64,000 bases of DNA from Theristus sp. LFF4_11 (Eukaryota > Nematoda > Chromadorea > Monhysterida > Xyalidae): NCBI GenBank assembly GCA_030248135.1, contig JASANC010000914.1, positions 28,374 to 92,373 on the forward strand. Reading direction: 5' to 3'. The position numbers were made by a program, and so were the translations under genes. The notes under the pieces are model-generated. The model was not told where the DNA came from and ran no database searches. It was given only the letters and a program-made list of their open reading frames with translations. Below are positions 1 through 11,900 of this stretch, in pieces (position 1 is the first letter of the stretch; every line of letters starts with the position of its first letter).

Positions 1-2046
1 CTTGAATCTTGAACAAATCTTGAAAATATCATTGCACATTTTAAGTGTTGAGCGACCCATTAATCGACCCAATCCAAAAGACCTCTGAAAGCAACTCCAG
101 AACGGCGTACAATTGATGTTTGAAGATTACGGTAGCCATTGAGGATCTTTCGAGGAAAATGAAAGAATAAAGTGACAAGAAACGGCCTTTTATTTTCTGA
201 GTACCTATTTATGCTTATTGAAATAGAGGGTTCTATCAAGCTGTTATTACATGCGCATCAACTCGTCACTTTCTGCTGTGCAATTTAAGCACAATTTTTC
301 TAAAATGCATGCATATTAGCTTTTCATCAAAGTGTGTATCTTCATTTGTGCATTCAAAACTTTCCTTTCACGAGAACACAACACTGAAAGATCAATTTAT
401 ATTTATGGATACAGAGAAACAATAATTTATTCCTCAAGCCTCTTCCTTACTAGCCAAAATGGTGCTAAATAAGTGATCGTTTTCTATCGTTTCTAAGGCA
501 AATTTATTTTCTCTTGATGTGTTGACATGGGATGATTATTGTGTTGAATAACAAAAAATGCTTTGGGTCAATGTGAGAATCAAAAAGTTTTCTATGTTTT
601 TGTTAACAAATACAAAATGATCCACTGTCATAAAGTGACAGTTCTGCTTTATGTTTTTCTCAATGTACTTTCCAACATCCAACCTATCATCATTTTAAAA
701 ATTCGCCTCTGTTTTTTAACACCACACTTTTTGGACAAAACACAACAACCGCATCTCCAACATTGCATGCAGGTAAGAGATATCAGGTATTTTTGAAATG
801 TTTTGATAAATATCCATTTTCAAAACTAGTGTTTTTCGTGATATGATATCTATGATGTTTGGGAAATTATAATGAATCAAAAACGATAACAAAGACATAC
901 GCTGCTTCAAATATTAGAATGATTACTACCTTAGCATGAAAGTGACCTTGTCTGAATGCGTTTTTTATTCGTAATTTCAAAAAAAAATTTACTACGACAC
1001 ACGTGATCTGTTTTTTCTTGGTGAAAAAAGCTTTCAAAACTCTAGTTTATTGTCGGCACTTTTCAAAAAGCGCGCAAATTATTGCGTTTGACAAATCAGA
1101 AATTATCGTCCGTAAATTGGCGCATATGCGTGATTCATGTGTCAGGCGCAAGTATACTATTTTTTAAATAAAAAGTGCTATAATTTTGTATTTTTCATAT
1201 TTTTGGGCATATGAGTACATTTGTGGAAAGGTGGTGGAGTAACTTGTGGAAATGGCTTGTGGAAAAACCGCACAGTTGAAAACTAAACGCGCTGTTTCGC
1301 GCCCGAACGTTGTCCGCATACGATTATTTTTTTGTTATTTTGGTGATTATTTTTGTCTTTAATTTAGTTGTTATCTTTCTTATTAAACGTGTCCCAATAC
1401 GCATTTGCACTCACAGCTATGTAGGTAAAACGTTCCACGGCTGCGCGCGCGGCAACAAAGGTGAACGTGTATCTGACGGTAGAAAATGAAAAACAAAACT
1501 GATCAGAATTTTGTTTCACAAATAAAGGTCTTTGAATTCATATTCGCACTACATACGTTCGGGCGCAAAACAGCGCGTTCATTCAGATTCCAAAGATCCA
1601 TTAAACATTACTCCCGTCCTTTGCACAAAAAGATAACGCACAAATCTGCCGTCAGATCACACGTTCGGTTGCGCTGACTTCAAATTGCCGCGCAGTCATG
1701 CAACATTTTACCTAGCGTGCGTGCAAACACATGTTGCAACGCGTTCAATAAGAAAGATAATAGATGGAAACGTACTAGATAGAAAAACAAAAAAGGCAAA
1801 TGGTGGAAAACGTTTTTGAAGAGTCGCTGCTTGACTGCAGCGCGATGGATTTGTAATAACTTGCAGTTGATCGGTTTATAGCTTCCTTTCAAGCTTTACC
1901 TACTTACTACTAATGAGGTCAAGTGCGTTATATAGTCAGCATTTAACTTTAACACGAGCTTCAAAGAAAGATCAATTTTGTTCCAAAAATCAATAAAAAA
2001 GTGTGCCACGCAAAACAATTACAACGGACCCGTTTGCACACACTTT
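1..2046 (-). other. SALL intron 3 (partial) with a dispersed repeat
   Basis: This sequence follows the exon 3 donor, and I see no further SALL exon in it. It holds a repeat with the core CGCGCTGTTTCGCGCCCGAA at about 1290. A diverged inverted copy lies at about 1552-1592, and a related copy at about 31022-31085. The rest is AT-rich and unassigned. Confidence 0.5.
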
Positions 2047-2048
2047 AC

Positions 2049-2507
2049 CTGCTGTTCCTGTAAACTGTGAAGTGCCGTTTGCAGTTTGTCCACATCGTTT
2101 CCTCCGTTTGACATCCGTGACAAATGCTCAAGCAGCGCCGAAGACGTCTTCAAATTCATAACATCACTCGCTTTGCAGTTTTTATTCGTCAAATCGACCG
2201 CTTTCAAAAGTTCCGTGTTGTCATTTGAATTGACGCCAGTTTTGACGACAACGTCATTTTTTGTTGCTTCGTCAGTTGACGAAGTGTTGTCATTTAATTC
2301 GGATAATGACGTTTCATGATTTGATGATGATGACGATGAAGATGATTTATTGGAATTGGTGGGCGTCATTGGCTGATGGTGCCGCTGATCGTCGATGCTA
2401 ATTGGCTGGTTTGAAAGGTCGTTGATGTTGATTGGTTGGTTTGAATGGTCATCGTCTTTGCGCGCTTCGTGGCGACTGCTGTTGTTGCTATCAGCGACCA
2501 TGGCTTC
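2049..2507 (-). CDS. sall: SALL exon 3, Ser-rich linker and Q-rich region
   Basis: A 459-base exon (153 codons, phase 0 at both ends) running from a CGTAG acceptor to a CAG/GTAAAG donor. It continues exon 2 in frame and brings the visible protein to 326 residues. It is hydrophilic, rich in Asn, Asp, Ser and Thr, with two short NQPI(S/N)I repeats and a run of eight Ser. Its end, with ALLEHLSRM and then LQTALHSLQEQQ, resembles the Q-rich segment that mediates dimerisation in SALL proteins, and the donor falls inside that segment. The paired C2H2 fingers are not in the window and should lie on exons left of base 1. No frameshift or stop interrupts the three exons. Confidence 0.8.
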
Positions 2508-2812
2508 CTACGATTGTGCATAAAAGACGAATAATCAACAACATTTCACGCTGAAAAAGATGCTAAAAGTGACACCAAACGGTGAGTCTAATGCTCAGAG
2601 ACGTTCAGATTTCATTTTTTTTAAATTAAATTTCAAAAGCTGTATGTTTACTATGTTTTTGTGCGCTTGTAGCTTGGTGTCTTTTGAAGCGTCCCGCACC
2701 CTGAACCCGACTCGGGTTTGGTGTCGATTATAAAATGCCGTGCCCTGTCTGTAAGACCGCAACCTTCACAACAAACACAGCGATTGCTTCTTGTTGTGAA
2801 AGTGTCGCTCAC

Positions 2813-2919
2813 CGCGTCAATCTCCACCTTGCACTGTTGCTTGTGCGTGAGAAATTCCTCCACTGCGTGGAACCGTGAACCGCAGCGGCCGCAAAGATGT
2901 CGGTCTTCCGTCGGAGTAT
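2813..2919 (-). CDS. sall: SALL exon 2, N-terminal C2HC zinc finger
   Basis: A 107-base exon bounded by a TTTTCCAG acceptor and a GTGAGC donor. The entry phase (two bases) complements exon 1 exactly and gives EEH-DTPTED across the junction. It encodes HLCGRCGSRF followed by VEEFLTHKQQC, a C-X2-C-X12-H-X3-C finger with Cys147, Cys150, His163 and Cys167 of the joined protein. This is the single N-terminal finger typical of SALL proteins, set apart from the later paired C2H2 fingers. Open reading continues past the donor to a stop near 2651, but that tail is Cys-rich noise and phase supports splicing to 2507. Confidence 0.85.
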
Positions 2920-5900
2920 CTGGAAAAGTTATTTCTTTGTTTAAAAGTTGCATTTTATGGCATACTGTACATTGGAACGAGATTATTGCAAATTCGGGCG
3001 AAATTTGGACTTTGGACCACAGAAGAGTGTTTAGCTTATGAATTTTTATCGCTTCATCCTGTCAACCCGAAACCGCGTGCAAAAGTAAAGCAACCCAATA
3101 CAGTATCCATCTTAGTTTTTTTGGCAAAATAAGCAAAGCAACATACAGACAAAATTGGAGATTTCGGCAGAAAACATTGGAACATACTTACATTGTAAGG
3201 CACTCACAAAACCACACGCAAGACCACTCAAAAATCAATCGGCGCTAAATTGCTAATCTTATAGCGGAAGCTTTGTGGTCATTGTGTGATAATATTGCAA
3301 ATATAATATCTATTCAAACAGCAAACAACAAAAGTTCTCTGAAATTGTTGCAACCTTTACGCAAACAACGTTTTTTGTCTTTTTAGCAAAAAAGCGCGTT
3401 TTTCCTGTTTGTTTGGGCTTTTCAGCAAAACTAACGGCGCTACATTACTGTACCAGTGTGTGTGTAATTTTAAAATATATCATTTTTGCATTTTTTCATC
3501 CAAAAAATATGCAACCTGTACAGACAAACAATAATTTGAGATGAGTTGCATTGTATACAATTGCGATTATTGTGTGCTAAGTTCGGTGTTTTCAAAAATA
3601 AAAAAACGGGGAACGCACAATTTCTTAATTAAACAATTCAAACATTGATTGCTGATTGGCTGGTGCATTATAGTGTGACTAATCAGCGCACCACAATTCC
3701 AACTGTGACCAATAACCGCTAAAAAAACCTTTGAACTATGTTTTCATTTTTGAAACTCATAACATTTTTCAGTGCTGTGGGTTTTCAGTTCAAGTAGCTC
3801 ATTATTTTGGTTAAACAGGAAAAAAATATACAAAAATCAGTTCTGTCAATATTTACGCGCAAATATTGTCGACGAAAAAAATGTGGAGTAGCTGCTGATT
3901 TTAAAACGACTACCCATTTTATGATGTGGCCAATGCGGAAAACCGTTTCGCTTCATAATGCTTCACAAACAACATTCGGATTATGATTGCATCATTCAGA
4001 TATTCTTTATTACTAACTTGAAAGCTTGCATGAACTTGTGAGCAGTAGACGCAGAAGTTCAAAATCGAAAAAGTAAAATTTGGTTACTGTGACTGTTAGC
4101 AAAAAGAATAGAAAGTAAAAGAAACTCTCTTTCAACCAAACGCAGCTTCAAGACGAAATTCCATTCGCTTGAGTAAGTTCGCACAGTTCGCAAAGCTTCG
4201 TCGATAAAATGCAAACCCGAATGAAAACAAAAACCAACACAACGACTGTCTTGTTGTCCACTTTTTTCAGCTTGGCAATTACCGTGCGTGTGCGTCATAG
4301 AACAAATACTCATAATCTCGATCAAGGCCACTAATAAGTTGAATCTGATCGCAAACAATAACAAATTTTTTTTATTTAGCTATTATTAATAAACACAATA
4401 AACAGATGAAATACGATGCGATGTCTTTTGTGCTTGAAAGGTCGCAACTTTTTACATAGAAACAGCGCACGTGTACAGTGGCGTACTGTTTGGATATCGA
4501 GTTACAAACTAAACTACTTTAACCTCCATACCATATGTGGATAAGGTAAGCTACTTTAAAGCAAACGAACCGCTTCGGTTCATTGAATATTATTGTTTGA
4601 TTGGTCATACTTGTGATATTGTTGAGCTTATTTTTATTTAAAAGAATATTGAATAAACAAGCCATCCCCAACACACATCGCTCTTGAACCAAATTTGAGA
4701 GTAGTCTTTTGAAAGTTCACGTTATTATTGGGATCATTCTGAGCTACCTAATATTCCATTTATCACGCTGAACACGAATCTGGCCTCAGCGCTCAACCGA
4801 TTTGGCCAGTTTTGTTTTATCTGGCCATATTTGGTTTTTTGCTGTTTCATGAAGTCGAGATAGCATCAGTTATTTTGCGCTGAAAGAAAACCATTCATCC
4901 AATTCATTACGCTGAACACAAAATCTGAGCTACTTTTTGGTTAATTCGGCCATTTCGGGTTTTTTTTCTTCTGGTTGTTTGGTGTAAACTCTGCTTCAAT
5001 CCACCCCCAGGTAAAATAAGAAGTTCAGCCGCTTTTAAATAAAATGCTGCAGCAGTATCAGCCAAATAGGTTTTCATTGTAAGTTTGGCCATCAGTGCTT
5101 TTTTCAAAGGTTTTTTGTTCCCCCTCTGTTTTTTCGGCGCAGAAGTTTCAAAAATAAACAGCCAAAACACACTCTATCATTAATGGGTCTGAAAAACCTT
5201 CAACAGTTTCAAGCGCCATAATACTAAAAGTTGAACTTTTTCAGTCTTAAAAAATAGCATTATCCTCCTTGAAAAAATCAAAGTATTCCCATTTTGACGC
5301 CAGTTTGTTTCATTTTCATAATGCCTCATAAACGAAAACAGCACATTATTTTTACTTTTTTTCTTTCAAAATTTTTAGCGCAAACACACACACACATGGT
5401 AGCAGTTAATAATGAAATTTTTCGTGAAGCAACAAAAGTGGGGGCCATTATGCACCAGCCAGCGGCATCCCCGACAAGTTGCGCAGCCAAAAGCAAACGT
5501 GTTCTGCCTCCTGGAAATAATCTACGCGTTTTTATTGGCTTTTTGCGCAGATGAAATTTTGCAACTCGCAGCACATTTTCTTTCAGAAGTGGACCGACCG
5601 CTCACACTTCTGCACAATGCACGAACCATCATAATCTCCGCTATGGTCAAAGTTACAGTGTATATTTCGGTTTTCAGGTTTTAAAAGCACTTTTGCGATT
5701 CGTCCGAAAAAGATTATATTATTTTTATTGGCGCGCTTTTTGCGACCGTGTCTTGTGACCCCACATCACATATATGTTTTTGAAAACTTGAAAAACAAAA
5801 GACAGATTTTGCTGTAATGCATTTTACGTTTTAAAATGTCGGTTTTTTGCCTTTTGCACATAATAAAGTTTCTAAAATATGCGGGATTATTGTCCCATTA

Positions 5901-8900
5901 CCAGATGTGCGTAACAGAAATAATAATATGATTTATAAAAAAACATGTTTAGTCAAAAATGGTACGATAAGGCGAAAAAGATTACCGACCATCTGGTTTG
6001 CATTTAGTTCGTGTGGTTTCACAGAATGCAGAACTGGGAAAAAGCTACTGTAAAAGAAATTCTTTTTGGTTATTTGACGAAAAAATTGTTGCATTACAGA
6101 ATTATTAGCTTTTTACGGGTGTCCCTGAACGAAAATACGCTTTTTAGAAAAAAACACGGACTTCAACGAGCACAATAGGAAAACTTGTTTGCGATTAAGT
6201 TTTGTTCAGACCACAATAGAGAATTTTTCATCCCAAATAAAATTTTATAGCTGTTTTTTACATCAGAGTAGACAAACATTTTTGGTTTTTAATCAGAATA
6301 TTTGTATGCATGTTGCTACTTTTTGTGCAGCTTCTGTTCTAGAGGCCGACTGAAAAGCTTTTTTGCAGATTTTTGTTTGAACAAGATCTTAGAAGTGTGC
6401 CGCACCTTATGCAGATGAGTAAAAATACCATGGACGAAAAAATCAAAACATGAACCTTTTGAGCAAAAACCAAAAACCCCAGTTTTAGTCGAATTGCATA
6501 GATTGCAGCCTCTTGTTGTTGTTAGACTAACATTTTTTTCTGAAAATTTTAAATTCATTTGTACAACGCTAGGCAATAGGCACTGTATGATACTTGAATA
6601 TGCAATAGAAAATTGCATAAGCAATTTTTTCTGGCGCCCCGGCTTGCAGTCATTTACAAATTAAAATACGGTGTTTCTGACATACTTTCATGTGTGTTGT
6701 TTTATAAATCAAAACTTTGAGCAAATAGTATATGTAACTTTATGTTGAAAATGCAGTCTACAAATTGCATATAAATTCTTTCGAGTAACATTTCAAAAAC
6801 CATTAAATTGCACATTGGATGTGAAAACTGATTTTTTTGCTTATTCATTCTATTTTGCATTTATGGAGCGCCAAATAACCGCATGTTCCCTTTTTAGAGC
6901 GAAAATTTTTACCGGAAAAAATATTCCAACAGCAGCGTTTTCCCAAGCACTTTACATACTGCAGTCTATATGATTTTCAATATTAGTATTCAGTGGTTAA
7001 AGTTTTTATTTTGCGATACCATGCTGCAAATTTTATTCATACACTAACTTTTCCAAACATAACTGTGTTTTTTATGGTATACAGATACCGGTAGAGTTTT
7101 TTTGATCTTTCAATATTCATTTTTGAACAATAATATTCACCAGACAATGTGTCGGCAAAAAAACGAACAGCTCCATGTACGCTAAAAAACAGACAAAAAG
7201 TCTTGTGTTTCGGACCCGAGAACAAAAATAAAAACGTGATTTGGAAAAACCAGGTTTAAAAAACACTCGTACAATGAAGAGAATCGGGGTCCCTCGAGTG
7301 TCTTATTACCGCTGCATATCCATGTAACCGAAACAGATAACGACGGCGACAATTCTAAAAACGCTCATAATAATCAAAAGCTGTGTGTCCGAGCGAAAAA
7401 TGCGGTAATATAAACTTGAAATATGGCGTTTTGTTTGTGTCAAATTGGGCAGCATGACAATGAGAAATGGTGTGTTGCGTGTTCCAAGAGTCAAAACGCA
7501 AAATCTTACAAATCTTACACACTGATTGGCTGCATCATGCTTGTGCAACCAACCAGCGTTAGCTTGTTCAACCCCATCCAATCAGCTGTGGTGCAAGCGT
7601 GTGTTCATAACCTCCATTAATTTCAATGGATTTTGCTGTTTTTGTCCTTTCATGTTTCAAAAGACCATCATTCACCGGCAGTTCCATATGCGGACCCGTT
7701 TTCTGACAGCCCTCATGTGACTTATAAAAGTAGTGTGCAGAAACGCACATATTTCACCGTATGCGATGCATATTCCTTTTCTCGAACATGTCATATTACG
7801 TCGTATGTATCGTTTTCTTGTGTGTAACAAGTTTAAAAATCTCAAAGCTGAACAACGTTGAATGGCTGTGGTCTGAATACCAACGCATGTTTGTTACACC
7901 AGCTACAATAGATATAGCCAATGAACGTTGTACAAAGAGATGAAGTTTATTTTTAAAAAGAATTGCATGTGTTTTTTCTTTTCAAAGATGATATGGCACA
8001 TATGAAACGTTTTGACATAAATGTACTTACATGGTTACTGTATCATGTCGCTTCTTTTTTCATCCCGTATTCACAACACAATCTTTGAAAAAGCGTATCT
8101 ATGCAATAAATTATGGACTTTCCGGACTGAAAATACGCGAAAAACCCGCAAAAATACGTTTTTAGCTGTATAAGCGATAATCCCGCGGTTAAAAAAAACC
8201 AGAGAGAGATGAGGTTTTTCAATATGTCGGAAAAAGTATTTTTTCGCGCTTTCAGCCGATTTTATGGTGGATTTTAACGACATTCTCGCAGATAGTGCAT
8301 ATATGGAATCCAATATTCTTTTATTATATTTCCTTAAAGTGCATTATAGCAATAATCATCATTACACCCACATACATATCAGTCGCACATATGCGTGGTC
8401 ACACGGTAAACCGGAACATGCAAAAGTGTATGTGGGAGCTGACACGCTGATTGGCTGCTTCATGCTTGCACAACCAATGAAATGCGGCATGATTCAAATT
8501 GCCAGTAACTCAGCGTACAGAACAAACATACATGGTATATGTACACATGTATAACCGCATTTATTTATAATTATTCTCAAAACCATATTACCATTATATG
8601 CGCACGGATTTCGCAAGTCATAATCGGTTTTATGGCAAATGAAAATTTTGCGCGCCGAATACGCTTCGCACATGAATGCGGTGCTCTTTCCAATCATTAT
8701 ACGCGTGCGCGCCGCCGTTTGCATATGTGACGCAAACAACCGTGTTTTATGTACATACGCATATATGTGTATGTACTCCTATACGCTCATAATTCCGTTT
8801 TCTGACGCCTTATACGGTCATAAACGTCCCCACATAATATCGCATATACATACACTTCCATATTGTGCACATTAAACATAGATTCCACAGATACTGCGGG

Positions 8901-11488
8901 TTCTTTTGCGGGTTCTGATTCGGTATATTGGTTTGCAGCGCATGTGTCGCATTTGTATTTATTTACATTTTATGTACATAATCGGTCACGACGCAACTTT
9001 GACGATGTTCTCTTTTTCGCATATTGGCGCTTACGTACTCTTTCAAACATAAAGGAAATCTCATCTCATATGTACATTATACGGAACTCGCGCGACAAAA
9101 TTTCATGTTTCCCATGCGATTTTTCGAAACAACGCTACATGCGGGTACAGTTTACGGTTTGGTCGTTTTGGAAATGTAGCAGAATGAGAAAGGACCATAT
9201 TCTATTTTTGTGCAAAAGAAGCAAAGTAGTGTTGAATGAAGGTGTGGAAAAGATGCACAGATGAAAACTGAACGCGTCCAATCGTAGTCCGAACATGTTT
9301 TGTCTTTCATTTTCTATGATTGGTTTAATCAGAAAGATAATATTATAAGGGTCATATTGTCGCACTCCGCACACTTAAAGAGGGATGTCGCGTGTTGAAG
9401 CTATTAATACATTAACAAACAGTTATAAACAGACAGAACTGCATACCATCTTGCTTACGTGGTGATGAAAACTTTTAACCTGGCAACCAAACAATCGCAC
9501 AGCCAATAGCGCACCACATTTCACATTCAGTTGTGGAACAACGGATAAATTGATTTAACGGGTCAACAATACTCGAAAGTGCTGATAAAAAGTTCTCACA
9601 TTTTATTTTCATCTTATTTTGGACACGAAGATCTTCTGTATGGTTTTCATGGTGAATGTTGCTCTGAGCTTTATTCATTCATTTCAGTAGTTTGTTTTTG
9701 ACGGATATGTAGGCGGGATTACTATAAATATAACGACGCTATACGATCAGGATCAAATTCAATGAATGAAAGCAAACAAGTTAAGCAATCAGTTTCCCCA
9801 GAATGAAACTTCTACAAGTATCTATTCAGCTCCACTGATGATTGCAAGCCTTATTCATATGTGTCCATGTGATGTTTCTGAATGGATAGAAATTTACCGT
9901 AAACCGCGCTGAGCCAAACTTCCCCTGCGATCGAGAGTCTACATGATACTGTATGAAAATCATTCAAACTTTTCTGGCCAACAAGCAGCAAATCAAATCT
10001 AACCACACAGCAAAGACGAATATATGTAATCTGATTTAACAACAGTTGTTAATGTACATTTACATACACAAAGGCCATTATGTAGTTGTTCAACTTAAAT
10101 CTAACAAAAGTTTTGCCTTCAGTTTTCCTATCCACGCTGGCGTGTGTGTACCGCCGCCTCTAATCAAGCAAAGATTTGCACAAGAAATTTAAAATCAGAA
10201 AAGTATATCGCATATACAAGACCATCGCTACGTGTATGCATGAAAATCATTACGAATTAAATTCTACATCCGCTTGCTAGTTCGTGATTTTGGGTTCTAT
10301 AGGTTTGGAACCATAATTTAATAAAAATTTTTCGGCCTTGGATATGTACAAAGCCCGCACATGCCCACTGAGTGGGTGGTAGGTTGGTCAGTCTAATGAA
10401 CCAAACTATAAAATCGCAGATGTGTATGTATTTTTGGTAATTTTGTTAAGAATCTTTGTTATACGACACTGATTGTGCAGCTAAAGTCAATGAACATGAG
10501 AACAGTGCGCTTTGAGAACGTTTAAAGAAGTTTGGCAACGTGGAAGTATGGTTTCAAAAACTGCAGAATAAAAGCTGATTGGTTACATCTTTATTGTATT
10601 TCGAAGTATTTCGATGGACTGACTAGTGACTAGTATGTACATTCATATTTCGAAGCAACCAGTCAACGAGCTGAATAGACGTCACATGACCTAATTTTCA
10701 GCAATCTAACAATCGTTGAATTGTGTTACCGCTGCAAAATACAGCAGTGGTTCACAGAAATTTAATAAAAATCTTTTTTCTGTTTTCCTTATTTTGATTC
10801 TAATTGAATTGCCAAAGCATCACCAATAAATAAATCAAAGAAAGCAGAACCAGACCATTTAAAAATTCGCCAATATATAGCGCTCCCCCTTTAGACCCTT
10901 CACCTAATGACATTTTTATGTTTTTAAAATAAAACTTGGCTGGAAAAGCTTTATATTCGTTGATTACTCTACCCAATCTTACAAAACTCGTTTTAGAATG
11001 CCGTTAAAAATGTCCACCAAGATAGACAATGAAATCAACAAGAAAAATAAATGCGAAAGAAAGAAACGCCAATGAAGATGACAAATATAGTCATAAAAGA
11101 TGGCGAGAATTTTTGATCGAATTACGTTTTTTTTTAAATTATTATGTTGACTGGTTTTTCTTAAGTCGCGCCGCGAAATATACGTACAAATTATGATGTA
11201 AACGAGAAACGTCACACATTATTGAAACTGATTGAATATTCAGAGCGTCCGTTTTTTAAAGCACAGAAACACAGAGATTTAAAAAAAACCGACCATATGT
11301 TCATATAACGTCGTTGTAAAACACAACTGAGCAATTTTGAGACCGAGTACAAAAAAAATTGTGAAAAAATGTTTTTTGATAAGTTTTAAACTAAAAACAC
11401 AGTCAAGCAAAACAAAATAACCAAGATATAACATAAAAACTCATCGATAACTAAAACAGCCAAAACAAAAACAAAACCACACGCTTAC
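2920..11488 (-). other. SALL intron 1, about 8.6 kb
   Basis: A long first intron with no exon I can support. It contains degenerate tandem-like copies at about 4740-4930 (a 'cgctgaacac' phrase followed by Phe/Gly-like T-rich text). It also has several GCTGATTGG motifs (3651, 7521, 8446, 10574) and, at 8380-9080, a tract dense in CATATG/ACATAT words. Long first introns of developmental transcription factors commonly hold enhancers; that role here is inference only. Confidence 0.5.
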
Positions 11489-11777
11489 CGTGCTCTTCTA
11501 ACATGCTCCCAGACGTATTCTGCACAGCCGAAGTCAACTGCTGAGCTTCACCACAATTCAATAAGTTATTTTTCCCCAAATTCTTGCAATTGTCGTCCAC
11601 TGATAAGGCCACCGCCGACTTTGCCTCATTCGCTAGTCGTTGCGGTTTCGATTGTTTCCTTCGTGAACTGTTATTATTGTTGTTGTTGCTGTTGTTGTTA
11701 TTGTTGTTGAGTGTTGTGCCCGGTGACGTTGGGGCACTAGCGTTGCCCAGGGACGGCGAGTCGCATGTGTGCGACCC

Positions 11778-11842
<65 letters not shown>

Positions 11843-11844
11843 GC

Positions 11845-11881
<37 letters not shown>

Positions 11882-11900
11882 TTTGTTGCGTTGTGATCAT
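11489..11900 (-). CDS. sall: SALL (spalt-like) transcription factor, exon 1
   Basis: This is the first coding exon of a spalt-like zinc-finger repressor. It starts at an ATG at 11900 with an in-frame TAA 15 bases upstream and gives 137 residues plus one base, ending at a GTAAGC donor. Residues 14-41 are 28 consecutive Gln, nearly all CAA, after a shorter Gln run broken by Lys and His. Residues 65-77 are Asn-rich. Residues 79-87 read SRRKQSKPQ, close to the conserved SALL N-terminal motif (SRRKQAKPQ in vertebrates), which recruits the NuRD co-repressor. In vertebrate SALL proteins this motif follows the start Met; here it sits behind a homopolymer-rich extension. The final single base joins in phase to the zinc-finger exon at 2919. 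The identification rests on the motif, the C2HC finger and the Q-rich region appearing in SALL order. An untranslated upstream exon is possible. Confidence 0.85.
11778..11879 (-). repeat. CAA/TTG trinucleotide microsatellite coding polyQ
   Basis: On the plus strand this is TTG repeated, with one CTG and one ATG. Read on minus it gives 28 Gln, one His and five Gln within SALL exon 1. The almost pure CAA run is likely to vary in length between individuals. Confidence 0.95.

Noticed and set aside
1680..1892. Possible fourth SALL exon (LLQIHRAAVKQRL) on minus
   Set aside because: Faintly like the Q-rich helix, but the acceptor (CTGCAAG) is weak and no donor follows in a useful place.
11584..11862. 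Plus-strand frame of poly-Leu and poly-Cys
   Set aside because: Antisense shadow of the SALL polyQ/polyN exon.
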